From contig OY744611.1 in the NCBI GenBank assembly GCA_963556255.1, forward strand, positions 34,978,285-35,042,284: a stretch of DNA of 64,000 nt, given 5' to 3'. Under the pieces are notes generated by a model that made no database searches, had not been told where the DNA came from, and worked only from the letters and a program-made list of their open reading frames with translations. The position numbers and the translations under genes were made by a program. Of the stretch, positions 1 to 49,215 are shown in pieces. Positions within the stretch are counted from its first letter, which is position 1. The number at the start of each line of letters is the position of its first letter. The stretch is from Allolobophora icterica. Lineage: Eukaryota > Annelida > Clitellata > Crassiclitellata > Lumbricidae.

Positions 1-2067
1 TCTCGTTAGCAGGGTCCACGTTGAAACCACGGGCCACTGCGAGGCCCCTACGAGAGGCCAGGTCGACGAAGTGGTTATCGTCCGATTTGTTGTACATCGG
101 AACTAGTTCGATCATACCCCCGTGGGGCGGGACGAAGAGGGTGTGGCTCAGCCCAGCTCCGTGCGTCCCGATCAGGATGTCCGCCTGTGTGACGAGTCTA
201 AGCTGGTCCCTCATCTCGAAGGCGTCGATATGGACGCCTCTGATGGCGTAGCTCGGGTGACGACCGCGGAGAGTGCTGAGCAGCTCTTCCTCGTTGTCGA
301 TCTGTCTCTCGACCTGTGATAGAGAGGCCAAAACTTCAACCAGGATGTGCAAACCTTATTGAAAGCTTTGTTATATTCAGTAATGTGAGATGTGTGTTTA
401 TTTGTATATGAAATGCATGCATGCATGCATGTATGTATGTACAATCTACGTACGTATGTGTGTTTGACAATTGTTTGTATCAATTGTATGTATGTATGAG
501 TGTTGTTTGTATGGAAGAGGAAACATTGCCTTCTAAATTTTTCTCCAGGGCGCTACTCCCCAATGCAACTGATATTACAATCTCTTTGTAAGTTCTCTCT
601 GTATCCAAATTTCAGAAACTGTTTACCGAGTCTGTTAGATTCTGTGGATGGTGAGGTAGTAAGGAAGGAAACCCCTCATTAATTCCCCTGCAAACAAAAT
701 GGCCATTGACAAATTCCGATATGATGAACACAATTACTTACAGCTTCAGTGGGAAGCTCAGGCGGCTAGGGCTGGCCATCCACCCTCTTACGTGATACAT
801 CAAAATTCGATTGTCAGAAGCTAAAATACCCATTATCACCCTATGCCGTACATCTTTTCCCATTATCTAAAGTGCTTACCGGAACCGACGGATCCCGCGG
901 ATGCGATAGATAATCGTGGTGCCAAATAAACAAAACGGACACGTTCGCACAGTTCAGCTGCCTCGTTGCGTTCAGCTGGAACCGATCAAGGAAAAACATT
1001 CGAAACTCTTCCAGCAGAAGAAGAGAGGTTTCGTTGAACTGGAACGGATTCTTCAATATACTGCTACGTCCATCCATTCCCCAGACCATGGTTGTGAACA
1101 GGGTTCTTGGGTCCAACTCAGACAGCATCCTGGTGGAGTTGAATAGGACCGACCAGACGGGGTCGAGCTTTCCCTTGGGATGTGCGTCAACAAGTACAAT
1201 GTTCGTCTCATCAGGCCGTTTTTTGAAGAACTCCATCAGCAGGAAGATATTATACCAGTCGCACATGGTATGGTACAGATTGGCGTACTCGTGTCGCTCG
1301 AGGGCAATACTGAAGTTAGGGTCAAGGGTCACGTCGGATGTGTTTACGTCGGCGGTCTTCATATTAATCAGCCATTCGGCGGCCATCAAGTTGAAGAGGG
1401 AGAATTGGGATACGAGTTTTCTTGCTTCTTTACACTCTGGCTGGAAGCATAGCCCAAGTTTCTTGTAGTAGTCTTTGCACTCCATCTGGAAGCAATGCCA
1501 TATTTGTTGGTAGTATTCTGCGTTTTCATCCTGTAACAGGACGTTGTCGACTTTCTCGCCTCCGTGGTTCCTTGCCACGCAGAATGTGCGATCGACGATG
1601 ACGTTCCGAAGGCGAGCGAATTGTCTTGCATAGAGTTCCATCTGACCGTCACATGCATTGAAACGATTTTGCTGCCATTCGGCGAATATCGGTGGATACT
1701 TTGAGATGTTCCATGGGTTCAGCGTCGTGGTTCCGTCTTTCGTAAAACTGGTGACAGAGTCATTGAGATTGAAGGCCGCCTTAGACTCTGGCAGTGTGTC
1801 TCGGTTAGCCTCGTCCTTTGTAGATGCGGGGACCAGTGCATTCTGGACATGGGGCTGGTCGAAGTAAGAGAGGATTGGGAAGCCAGCGAGGAGAAAAATA
1901 GAATAGGTTACGATGAGGCAAAGGATACAGTAGGTTACGATGAGGCAAAGGATACAAGCAAGAGGAATCTGGCGCACACGACGGTAGAACCAGCTGACCG
2001 GTATTAACATGGTTGATTTTTGAGGTACTGGACAAGTCCAGCTTCCGAGTTCTTGAGATTCAGTCAC
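1..2067 (-). CDS. GT61-family glycosyltransferase, 3' end outside window
   Basis: Two exons are visible, complement(<1..313, 880..2067), with an intron at 314-879. The donor GTAAGC follows 880 and the acceptor CACAG precedes 313; exon 1 is 1188 nt, so the junction is phase 0. Exon 1 starts at the ATG at 2067 and encodes a short cytosolic tail, a hydrophobic signal anchor (about residues 33-62) and a lumenal part with motifs of the GT61 (DUF563) family, such as NLYHTMCDWYN and DAHPKG. Exon 2 carries the hallmark GTHGAGLSH segment followed by PPHGGMIELVP. The family transfers sugars (xylose, GlcNAc or others) in the ER or Golgi; the exact substrate cannot be told. Several potential N-glycosylation sites (NXS/T) are present. 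The C-terminus lies beyond position 1. The family assignment is firm, the orthologue is not. Confidence 0.85.
1904..1957 (-). repeat. 27-bp tandem duplication inside the signal anchor of the GT61 gene
   Basis: Two adjacent 27-bp units (1904-1930 and 1931-1957) differ by a single base. In the protein this doubles a nine-residue hydrophobic unit (ILCLIVTYC then ILCLIVTYS), lengthening the transmembrane anchor while keeping the frame. The near identity suggests a recent or homogenised duplication. Confidence 0.9.
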
Positions 2068-3479
2068 CGATCATATCGATCTGAAATTTCACGAATGTCC
2101 ATCAGACCATTAATCAACATTTAACCTTCTGCATTTGGCAACCAATCATAAAACAATCGCCCATTGTCTGATCGCTTGAAGCCTTTGTATACAGCTCAGT
2201 TGGCTACTCAAACGGCAACTTAAGTTAGCAGTTTTACTTACAGCAAAGGCAGTTCGCAATCGTTCGGTTATTTAAGGTATTTTTTTTATATTCAATTTTT
2301 TAACCTATAAAAGTTACACGCTGCGTAAATGGGCTCACACACGGTTTTACTCGCGCTAATAGTGATTATAGTGATATACACATATTACTTGCATAGGTCA
2401 TGCATACTTAGTTACTTAGTTATTATGTCCTTGCTTCTTGTAGTACCTAACTGCAACTAGCGGAGGCAGCAATCGTGCAACCGTAGAACCAACCTGATGG
2501 TGTTAAACTGGTGATGACCAGAAACTCGGATGATCCCCGCCCAACTACTCTACCTGAACCTTGAAGAATGACAATATAGGCATCCACCACAGAATCAACA
2601 CAAGCAGAAAGACGTCAAAGATCTATGACGTCACAACACGTCCCTAAACTTTGTCTCACTTACTCCACTACCCACCGGCATACAGCTTTCCTAGTTTTAA
2701 TAATTCAACGAGCCTGTCCCTTGTCTGGCCCATCGGATCTACCGTAGACCAGACAGGGTGACAAGCATGTTGTCGGTCAGGGCGCCAACTATATTTTCGA
2801 CGCATCGTCCTTTACTCCGTGCTGGTTCCAAATAAATTACCCCACAGTAGCCTTGCATTGTAGTTAGTTTAGTGAGGTAAGACATAGAAATCCGACAGGT
2901 TGCTGCCTACCGGGAATAGTAACTATCGAGCTAGGCGGTAGGCAGATTTGTGAGTTTCAAGTAGTTCTGTGTAGTTTGTGCTCAAATTTTAGCTATAGGT
3001 AAGACCTGCTGTTCTTCGATTCGTGACTAAAGTCGTTGAATTTAAGAAATTTTGGTCGGATACTCTTTCTGGAAGAGTCTTCCAAGCAATCTGCGATATG
3101 AGTTTTTTCTACACCTCTATTTCGCACCGGATTTAATATCATTCTATTCGATCATCTGCTGTGAAGCAACTCTGAGAAGTTTTCTGAAGAAACGGTACAT
3201 TAATGAGAACTTACACTCTACCACTTACATTGCAACAGCTCTAGGTTAAGAAACTATTTCACAAGACGTCCCTATACGCTCCTGTGATAGTTACATTCGT
3301 GACAAGACTCACATATGCGAACAACAAGAAGAAGTCAGTCTTAAGCGTCGAAAAACAAGCGAAAAACAAGCGAAGTGAAAAAGAAACAATAGAATCGTAA
3401 TTGTAAACTCACAATATTAAAGCGCTACTTAAAAGTTAAGCGCATATGCCTGCTTATTCACGAGCTCTGTGTACGTCGG

Positions 3480-4110
3480 GTCGGAGTAGTTATCCAAAAG
3501 GCAGGGAGAAGGAGGCAGAGGAGCTGTTAAGACGAGTTTCGTTTAGGACGAGGAAATTGGAAGATGGAAGAGTGGACGGATCAGAGTAGGAATTCTTGAA
3601 AGGGTGAGATTTTTATTTGGAGTGAACTGCCTGAGGAGTGACAGAGAGAGGAGGAGGATCGAGTATAGCGGGGTGGCTGCATGGTGAAGAGCTCGCGAAG
3701 GTATACTTGGGTTGGGACTTGGGAGTATTATAAAGAGTTGTAAGTTAGAGTTAAGTAATGGAAGGGATGGATCCTTTCAGGGATTCTCAGCCCATGCAGT
3801 GATTTATGAACATGAGTGATACGGTGATGCTTGGGTGTCCTGGTGAAATGTCGGGCAATTGTTGGTCAGTTGTAGACCCTTACTTTGGATGAATACAAGA
3901 TTGAGTAGAAGGAAATTGCAGTACTTAAGCTTCGAGTGGACAGTGGAGGTAGCGACAGCGGATCCAATTTTAAAGACAAGCACAGATCGGATGCGACGGA
4001 GGTTACTGATATGCATGAAGCAGGTGCGTGCGAGGTTGGAGATGTGATTAAAGAGGGGGACATAATTATGGGCCAATGGATATGCCAAGATTGCGCACAT
4101 CGGAAGTTAA
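3480..4110 (-). mobile_element. Degenerate LINE reverse-transcriptase 3' fragment (CR1/L2-like)
   Basis: The minus strand around 4100-3804 translates to a stretch typical of the post-palm RT region of CR1/L2-type LINEs: HISNLARTCFMHISNLRRIR, then ATSTVHSKLKYCN and FHQDTQASPYH. In intact relatives these read as a His-Ile-x-x-L module, VHSKLDYCNSLFLN and KTPKHHHITPV. Frames shift further along (4063-3866 reads a second frame), so the copy is dead. It lies downstream of the MAM gene stop and has no host role that I can see. Confidence 0.7.
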
Positions 4111-4745
4111 AGTGCGATATGAGGACTTAGTGAAGAGGTGGATGGAAGGATTTAGAAAATTATGATTTTCTTTACATGATCTGGAAGGCCTAAGACGCCA
4201 CTAATTATGTTTTGGCAGAACTGGAGGAGGCTACAACCTATGCCAATAACCAATGAAGAAAGAGGGATCTAGAAATAACAATACGTCACCCACACCTGGA
4301 GACAGACACGATTGGTCGACCGACTGGCAACAACGCGGTCACACAGGAAAAGCTAACAAAATCTAGTCTCAGCACAAATTAAACGCAACATCTTTCATAA
4401 GATCAACTTTTCCTGTAAAATTTGCAGAAGGCGTAATACATAAAATAACTCAGCACAACTGGTTCTATCCTGTGTGCCGTATGTAATAATATCAAAGTAT
4501 CCGAACATTCCTATAGCGCCTTTAGAGACCCCACAAAGACACACGCACGTGCCTTATACACCGCAGTCCGTCGTTGTTGGTTCTTCGCTTTGATGGAGAA
4601 ATCCCGAGCAACGCTACGAATAATTAATACGCCAATTAGTTAAACGTTTAATTGCAGTTATAGTAACAGACTTTGACCTATTTCGAATAATATTCACGTT
4701 TAGATTCTTTGGCCAGTTCGACTAAGTAAGTAGTTCAGTATATTC

Positions 4746-4751
4746 TTTATT
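4746..4751 (-). promoter_or_regulatory. Candidate polyadenylation signal of the MAM gene
   Basis: AATAAA on the minus strand about 73 bp past the stop codon of the MAM gene. Position and sequence fit a poly(A) signal; there is no other evidence. Confidence 0.4.
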
Positions 4752-4823
4752 AAGAAGCGCTAGCAAACGCACAGCGCCACTAGTATCAACCGTAATTGGT
4801 CAAAATGTCGTGTAACTTCTGGA

Positions 4824-40984
<36,161 letters not shown>

Positions 40985-41175
40985 CTACAGCAGAACAGTG
41001 TTTGGTTATCAGTGCATGGGTGGGTGATGGGGAGATAGATGGGTAAACGGGTAGGTAAACAAGTGCATGTATGACTGACTGAATGACTGATTGACTGTAC
41101 AAACGTATGAAAGAATGAACGCTTCAACGCTTCCCACTCGATCGATCGAACAACTGGAGATGGGTTGACTGACTG

Positions 41176-41177
<2 letters not shown>

Positions 41178-41223
<46 letters not shown>

Positions 41224-44200
41224 ATTCTTTATTGATAAACCAAAAGCGAACCGCACATTGGTGAACAAGTATAGAAAAATATAAAACATAGAAGTAATAA
41301 GAAGATAATAATATTTGAAAAAAAAAGTATACATTTAAATTTTTAAAAGTAGAAAATTACTAATAACACTAAATCAAAGCATCATAACAAGAGAGAAAAT
41401 TTAAATCTATAATAGTTACTATTATCTGAAAAGGGTAGCAGAAATTGAGAAGTTTTACTAATTAAACAACATCAAAAAGCATCCTAATAATAAAGCTTTT
41501 TCTAGTCAGATTATCAGAACGAGGTAGAGTAAGATTATGGCCTCTGGGGCGCAACAGGTAACCGGTCGATTTAATTTGAGGCAATAGACCATGAAGGACA
41601 TGACCATCAAAGCTTCTTATGGCTAAGAAGAGACGGATATCTGCTGATTGACAGAGTTGAGCATAGGAAGGGTTGTCTTCAGGTAAGTAATGTCCTCTCA
41701 TAAGTCGTCTTATGATTGAAGATAGCTTATCCCGATCACTTTGGTTAGTAAATCCCCACCAGGCAGGAGAAGCATACAATATTCGTGAGAGGATAGTTGC
41801 TCTAACCACATCATATAGGCAAGGTCCTTGTAGACCGTGAGCTACTAAGGTGCGAATAGCATATATGGAGCGACGGGCCTGACTACAAATTCGATTAACA
41901 TGATTAGAAATGTTTAAATTGTCAGATATAGTAACTCCTAAGATGGATAAATGAGACACTCTAACGAGTCCAGGGGTGGATAAAGGTGCGTTTATATTAG
42001 TAAACTTCCCTCTGGGTCTGTGTAAAATCATTTCATACGTTTTACTATGATTTAATTTCAGGTTACAAGTTTTGGCCCAAGACTCAATGTGCTCTAATTC
42101 AGAGGTTATGGATGAACTATTAGAGGAAGGTATTAAGAGATAGCTGTCATCAGCGTACTTCATAAGAATATTTTGAGGATGTAAAGTTTTAAGGCTTGAT
42201 ATGGAAACAATGAAATGTGTAGGACCTGTACTTGAGCCAGTGTGATTCTCCTTACAGATTTTATTTTAGTTATAGTTACAGTTATAGTTAATGGTTTTTC
42301 ATTTTAGTTATAGTTACAGTTATAGTTAGTATTATTTTTTAGTTATAGTTATAGTTATAGTTACTGGACTTTTATTTTAGTTAATTTTAGTTAGTACATA
42401 GTTACAACAAGCCTCAATGGCGCTCCGCTAGGTTACTATGGGGTCATCGATTAATTATGTCAACAAAATTTTGGCAGTTTTTGATCTCATCCCCCTTACC
42501 AACAACCATCAAACATTCAAGGACTTCCTAACAAAATTATGTCATAGAAAATTACCCCACCCAGAAAATTTCTATGACTCTAAAAAATGTAAAAAACTGA
42601 AATTGTCGAGAAAATAAATGTTGTTATTCAGATTTGAATTTGATACTTAATGGCAACAGTAGGCTACATGTGGAATCACTGTCTGTCACAGATATTTAAT
42701 GGATTTTTTCCATTAATACAATCTCGTTATCTTTTAAATGTGTATTCAATTCGATTTTTATTATGAACATTTCTAATTTGAACATGAACACAGTAACTTT
42801 TTCATAATATTCCTTTTAACATAGAAAATTAAAATCAAAACAAGTTTCTCACTCTTTAATATTAACAATCGAAAGAAAAATAATCTTTCCATCATAAAGA
42901 AACTCGAAATAATTTATTAGATTTTCGAAAAGAACCCATGATATTCGCAAAGAGAATATGCAGCATATTTTCTCATTTTATCTGAGAACAATAAACAGGA
43001 TAATTTAAAACGATATTATTAAAATATCAATATTGCACTTTTTATTTCATTAACGAAAATAGCGATGCATTTTCGTTAGTGTTATTTTCGTTATAGTTAT
43101 AGTTATAGTTAATGATATTTTTTAGCTACAGTTATAGTTATCGTTAACGAAATCATTTTTTGTTCGTTAACGAACATTTTCGTTATCGTTAACGTTAACG
43201 AGAATCACACTGACTTGAGCCTTGAACTATGCTGGCATTAATATGGATTAAAGTAGATAATTCATCCTGGAATTTAGTACAATGTTGTCGGCCTTCTAAG
43301 AAATTAATTGACCAATTATAGATGTTATCAGGTATTGGCAAGTTGGAGAGGGATTTTGCTAAGTGATTATGACTTATGGAATCAAATGCCTTAGAGAAAT
43401 CTAAGGAAATCAAGTGAACATACTGGTTAGAGCTTAGCATATGAGTGACATGATGGGTTAGGGCTATTAAGGCTGAAGATGTAGAACCAGTGGGGCGAAA
43501 TGCAAATTGATCAGAGAAAGGTTGATTTAGAATAGGATTTGTTAGAATAGGATAAAAGAAACGAATGACTATTTGCTTTTCAATGATGCGACAGAGGATA
43601 GGAGTTATAGAAATAGGCCTAAAATCTGCTTCAGAGAGAGGGTTTGCAATCTTAGGAACAGGAGAAATTCTACTTATTTTCCACTGGGGAGGAACGAAGG
43701 AGTGAGCTAGAGAAAGATTAAAGAGATGAGCAACGGGTATCGCAAGACCAAATGCGGCTTCCCTTAGGAACCACGGGGGTAAACCATCCGGTCCAATTGA
43801 GGTGCTTTTGACGTTACTTAGAAGGTGACTAATTTCATAATCATTAAAAACACAATCTAATTGGTTATATGCAGTTAACTTTCGCAGAGGAGAGATGTAA
43901 TCAGAGTCGTGAGACGTTTTCCCATAATGTTGATTAAGGGATTCTGAAGTGATATTAGAACTGTAAGTAGACTGTTGAGGTTTATCTCCTCTCAAACGAT
44001 TGACACATTTCCATAGTTCGGTTGATCCTCGCTTGGTTTTTTCAAAGGTTCGAGTGTTCTGACGCGTTATGAGGATATTGATCTTAGTCGAAAGGGCGGC
44101 TGCAGATTCAAGATGTCCCTTTTTTAATAACTTGCTCCGTTTTCTTAAGAGGTGTTTGATGACTGGAGTCATGAATGGAGGTTCAGAGTCTCTTATTGTA

Positions 44201-45488
44201 GAGGTTTTGACTGGAAAAAAGGTATCTATGACAGTGAGTATGAAAGAGTAAAAGGTTTCAAAGGCATCAGCAGGAGACTCAAGTTGAGTGATAAAGTCCC
44301 AGGATAGGTCGGAAAGGAAGGATTGTAAAGCTGCAAATTTGTTAGGGGTGCGAAGGCGGAATGAAAAGGTTTTCCGATCACTTGGTTTGGTTATTGTTTC
44401 ATCTGAAACCGTAGTAGCAATAACGGCAGAATGTTTAGTTTTAATGGTAGATTTAATCGCAGTATACAATTAGAGTAGAGATGGCCAGACGAATAGATCC
44501 TATCGAGGGGGTGTCCTTCATGAGTAGGACCTTCAAATTCGATGTGTAGTCCCATTGCTGTGATGGAAGCTGAGGGTAATTGATTAAAGTCTCCAAGAAG
44601 TATAACATGGTATTCTTGTTCAATGGATTCAAATTCTTCGAGTGTTGTCTCAAGGCAAAAAATTAATTGATCAGTTTTGTATACTGGTCGCGGAGGATGA
44701 TAAATAGCTCCAACGAAGTATATTGTTTTATTGATATGCATTCTGATCCATAGCACTTCTAGATCAGTGGATATATTCATAGAAGGCTGAAATTTTGACG
44801 AATCTATTTCTGATTTACAATAAATAGCTATTCCACCCCCTCTCCGACGTGGTCTGTCTCGCCTATATAAAAAGTATCCATCAATCGACATCATTTGATC
44901 AGAGTGATGATCTTTTAGCCAACTTTCAATGACTACTACTAAATCAGGATTAAAAGCGATAATATCAGCAGAGAGATGTTGCAATGCATGAGGCTTTGCA
45001 ATACTTGTAGGATTTAAGAGTAGAATCGATGGATGAGATGAGCTGACTTTTGTGGAATTTCTTTCTTTTATACTGTTTGAAATGGGAGGGTAGATTAAAT
45101 TTCCCGGATTCTGTCTGATAAATTTAGGAGTCTTATGAAAGCGTTGTCTAGTTAAAACTTGGATAGGATAGTATTCATCATTAGCAGGATATTGAGATTC
45201 GTGTTTATATGTGCAGTTTCTGGAATTTTTCAGATCTGGAGTTAAGGTACGATGATGTAAGTGGATTCCTCCTCGCTTTCCTCTGTATCTGAGCAAACGG
45301 TTTTCAGCCAATCGCTGTAGAAGATCTCGATTGTCTATTAACCGAGTTCCCGCAGAATGTCTCAAGGCTAAAATGTCATTTCTATTCAGAGTGTTGGATA
45401 CAACTCGTTCCATATCCATTGGTTTTAACTTACTATGCACCAGTTCATTGGCTGTCTGCCAATGAACTGAAAACAGCCAGCCAACCAA
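41178..45488 (-). mobile_element. LINE retrotransposon (APE endonuclease + RT), interrupted by a hAT-like element
   Basis: Minus-strand ORFs: 45488-44391 has an N-terminal RYRGKRGGIHLHHR segment and an APE-type endonuclease (LLNPTSIAKPHA, RRGGGIAIYCKSEID, ILLGDFNQLPSASI, HPLDRIYSS). 44469-43195 carries RT fingers and palm (STSIGPDGLPPWFL, FRPISITPILCRIIEKQI, SLDFSKAFDSISH). 42163-41462 carries YADDSYL, CNLKLNHSKTYEM and the thumb/C-terminus. A frameshift near 44465 separates endonuclease from RT, and a 975-bp transposon interrupts the RT. The 3' end is AATAAAGAATATT followed by (AAT)n, as in CR1/L2-group elements. It occupies the intron or 5' flank upstream of MAM exon A1. It is dead in its present form. 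Confidence 0.9.
42238..43212 (-). mobile_element. Non-autonomous hAT-like element inside the LINE
   Basis: 975 bp with ends CAGTGTGATTCTC and GAGAATCACACTG (perfect 13-bp TIRs) and a perfect 8-bp duplication ACTTGAGC (42230-42237, 43213-43220). Subterminal TTATAGTTA repeats lie at both ends. No ORF. Removing one duplication copy and the element restores the LINE frame at that point, so it inserted when the LINE was still largely intact. Confidence 0.92.
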
Positions 45489-45546
45489 CTAGCCATGCAA
45501 ATGGTTGATCAGTCAATAGTGTCAGACAGCCAGTCGACCAATGAAG

Positions 45547-45650
45547 GAGTGAGTGAGTGAATGAATGAATGAATGAATGAATGAATGAATGAATGAATGA
45601 ATGAATGAATGAATGAATGAATGAATGAATGAATGAATGAATGAATGAAC
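45547..45650. repeat. (GAAT)n microsatellite
   Basis: About 26 near-perfect GAAT units at the 5' side of the LINE. Confidence 0.9.
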
Positions 45651-45659
45651 CAACGAACG

Positions 45660-48016
45660 AATTACTTACGCCTTCCCAATGCGCTTCGCGGAAGGAGAAG
45701 AAATGTAACGACTAGTGTATCAATGACACTGAAAAGGCTGTGGAATGATTCAAAAGGCCTCCTTTGAAGTCTGCCTGTCGCTTCCTTCGAAGTCCTCCTT
45801 TGAAGCGATGATAGATGCAATCTATTTGAAGTTACCCTGCGAAGACTTCGAAGAATCTCGCGAGAGAATTTTAAGTCCTTCCTTTTAATCTTTCGGCCTG
45901 CTTCAATCAACCTTTGCCTTCGAATCATTTGAATTGAGTCGCTCGAGATCGTCATTTCGCAGGAACTTATAAGCGCACAGTTCAAAGGAAGGTCCCTAGG
46001 CTAATTCGAAGCGTATGGTCCGCGAAAGACGAAATTTTGCTAGGCTTCTCTGATCGAAATCTGGCAGCGAGTTCTTCGAAGGCTCCATTCGAAGTTCACG
46101 TCACAATGTTTTCAAATGCCTTTGAAACAGCGACTATTATTTTCCGTTCAGAATTTCGTTAAACTCCGTCGCTGGAAAAATTCAGATACAGGGTTATCCG
46201 GCTGCAGAGTTAGCTCTGTAGGCCTCCTGGTTGTCAGTCTGTTTGCTTGTCTCTGTCTGCCTCTGTCGTTCTGTAGTTTCGTTCACTCCTTCTTTCTATA
46301 ATTTATAATAATTATGCATATGAAGGCAAATGCATGTGAATTAATGCATTCGTTCATTCATCCGTCCTATTGCTCGTTCGCTCTTTCATTCGTTCATCCA
46401 TCAATTCATTCATTCCATCATTCATTCGCTCACCTGCCAGTTCTTTAGTTTACCTGTGATTCGGACGTTCTCTGTACGCCCAACCCTTCCGTTCACCTTT
46501 CCCTCATCAATCCATCGATCCTTTCAGCTACCTGCATCCTCCATTCACTCCGTCTATCTCTCCTCCCTTCGGCGCGAAGATCGCCCAGTGCACCTGCCCT
46601 CCACCGCCAGCAATTGTGACCTCGAACTTGACCTCGTATCGGCGTCAGAGACTAACACCGGTCACGCTTCGATAGACTGGAACTGCTGCGGTTGCTGAAG
46701 AGCAAGGCTGTCTGTCCACTACGGCTTCCGAATATCAGCTTCATGGACTTCTGTTTATTAATAGTGGACGCAAAACCATTACCCAGTGATTAAGCGCTCG
46801 TCCAAGGGCGCATTCCGGATTTCAGCCGGGGGGGGGGGGGGGCCACATGGCGAGCACGGATCCTAGGCATAGGCGTAACCACTTTGAGGCAAGAGGAGGC
46901 AGTTGGTCTAGAATTAGTCTAGGGTCAAGTTCGAGGCCTATACTGAGGTTCAGGTTCAAAGGCCCTTGCTCGAATAGTCAAAGGCAAAGCCTTTTAAATC
47001 GACTTTTTCAAATAAGCCTAGGTCATTTGGGACTGTTTTGCTCGCAATGTTCAAGGTTTTTATAGTCTAGACTAATTTGTCTAGGCTAATTCTAGACCAA
47101 ATTTCGCAGAGCTCTGTACACAACCTAAGCTGACGAATTATTCTCAACTATAATGTTGGCGCTATTTTGCGTCATTCGGATTTTTGGGGAGCTTTAGTTT
47201 TAGACTTTAATCAAGAACGGCTAAACCAGATTCTTGTCTTCCTACTGACAGTGTACGGTCAGTGTACAGTGTACTCATTGTAGATGTGTTCGCTAGGGGC
47301 GCAAGTGGAGCCCAAATTCTCAAACGTATCTACCCTGTTGGGGATTTAAACCCCAGACCTTCCGATTGACAGTCCAGCACGTTTTCCACTCGACTATCGC
47401 GTTGATTAACTACTGGGTAATGATTTGCTGTTATTCTAGATGACAGATAAGCGATGAGGCAGAAGGATGGAGAATGTCAGCGTCTTTATAATGGTTGCAC
47501 TGAACACGAAGTGAAAGTGTTTGGATGCAGATCTAAAGGAACATCGAAGAAATTCGAAAAATTACTGGTCAGTAGGGACCTAATTCTTTGCTCTCGGCGC
47601 ACGTGTATACACCTTTTGTTTTCACCACATTGCAGAGTATACACGGGGCGTCATTTGTATAGGCCTATACCTTGCTTACCTTTGCTTTCCTTACCTTACT
47701 TGATCTTGCATTACCTTACTTTACTTAGACGAACCTTACCTTTTCACCTAACTGTACTTTACCATGACAGTTGACTTTTCATGACAAGGAACTATTAGAC
47801 TTGACTCTCTGAATACGCCTTGTGATCGAGAATTGTGTCCATAAGCTTCACCGAAGAAGTCCAAACTAACGTAGGGAACATTGAAATGTGCTGACGCGTT
47901 TACGTGGCAGATGTACGTGCGCGTCAGACTGCCTGATCAGCATACATCTTCACATACAAGGACGTCATTTCAGCTTTTTCCAGGGAGGCGACGTAATTTT
48001 AGTATTTTTCCAGGGT
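45660..48016. other. Gene-poor region
   Basis: No supported gene. It contains TTCGAAG-rich diverged sequence (45700-46110), TTCATTC-type repeats (46340-46440), a poly(G) run (46830-46842) and a tRNA-like tract on the minus strand at about 47335-47410. Short open frames do not resemble proteins I know. It may hold the missing 5' exons of the MAM gene, which I could not identify. Confidence 0.5.
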
Positions 48017-48140
48017 CACTGGCGGCGATCTTAATTGTTTGACAGGTGGGGGACACGGGACACTTTTGAACTGATCTGGTCAAAAAAGAGGTGAAAAAAT
48101 GTGTTGACCTTTTTTGGTGTTTCTTCAACTTCAAGCTTAC
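48017..48140 (+). mobile_element. Truncated CACTGGCGGCGATC-type hAT-like fragment
   Basis: It starts CACTGGCGGCGATCTT and follows the left half of the elements at 51659 and 54032 (GACACTTTTGAACTGAT, CCTTTTTTGGTGTTTCTTC). The right end is missing. Confidence 0.65.
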
Positions 48141-49215
48141 CTAAATAATTAAGTGTTCTTTCGAATCGAAACTCGTGTTGGGACTGTTGTACTAATCATA
48201 ATAATCAAAATATTTTATTTTTGTTAAATATGTGCAAAATCTAGGGGGCAAATGCCCTTGCCCCTTAGAACCCCATGCTAGCAGTCCCTTTTCATATTCT
48301 AGCTCTGAATATGAAGTGTTAGCGACTTCATTTTTCTTAGCCTCCGTATATGAAGGCGAAAGGCCAGTCCTTGCCCTCGCCGTCTCATCTTGCCACCGAC
48401 AGTGTACGGTCAGTGTACTCATTACAACTGAGTTGACTAGGGAACCCATTAAAGGTTAAAATAATAAGATAGCTATTTAAAACTGCAGTTAGGTATAAAA
48501 GAGTATTAAACGTTATCGTTAATGCTGCTGCCTAGGTACAGTACACAGTGGGCCTAATGTGATGTAGACTGTAGTATGTAATTCTTCAGAGAATTGCTTC
48601 ATGAATTTGATAATTCTAGCTTCACTGTTCGCAAAATGTGTCGATGAAGTCATTAATATTCAATTGTTTTACACATTCGTTTCCAATCGCAAGAAGATAC
48701 TATGTAAAGTTTTGTATAAAAGTGTTATAAAAAAACAAGAAGTATCATCATCAGATCCGAGTTGGATTTGAACTCGGAACTTCAACATCTGAGCGCCTTG
48801 ACTTATTCAGTCGGTTGCGGACGCTTCGCCACAAATACACGTTTAAAATCGGCATTTATTCCAGAGAAAAGCGTCATCGTTACGTAAATAATGGTGTGGA
48901 GAGGTGGGGTCCGGTAAACGGGCTATGCAAATTGCTAAATCGCATGTTTGAACAATTTAAAATTAAAAGTTCGATCTTCTGCATTTTAAATAATTATTCA
49001 GTTGTTGTCACATTTGCAGGAATTAACGTAGCAAACTATATTTGCGCTAGTAGGTGTTAAAGGGTGGTCTGAAACACTCGCCAGATGGCGTTCTCAAGGC
49101 TTAAACACTCACCAGATGGCGCTCTCCAGGCTTTTTGAAACCTCACTGAGTCACTAATAAGGCCTCAATTGATATGATAGCTTAAAAATTATATATTATA
49201 TAATAGGGTAAAGAT

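Larger units (their letters stand above)
2068..4823. other. Intergenic region between the GT61 gene and the MAM gene
   Basis: This is the 5' flank of the GT61 gene (minus strand) and the 3' flank of the MAM gene. Apart from a degenerate LINE fragment at about 3480-4110 I see no coding signal. The short open frames here lack homology, codon bias or splice context. Confidence 0.6.

Noticed and set aside
46560..46670. Minus-strand stretch reading RYEVKFEVTIAGGGGQVHW, reminiscent of a MAM C-terminal exon
   Set aside because: No acceptor in the right phase, a stop two codons upstream, and the GDIAIDD core is absent; probably chance.
48755..48830. Functional tRNA gene on the minus strand
   Set aside because: The T-arm-like segment GAGTTCAAATCC is present, but acceptor and anticodon stems do not pair convincingly; at most a tRNA-derived relic.
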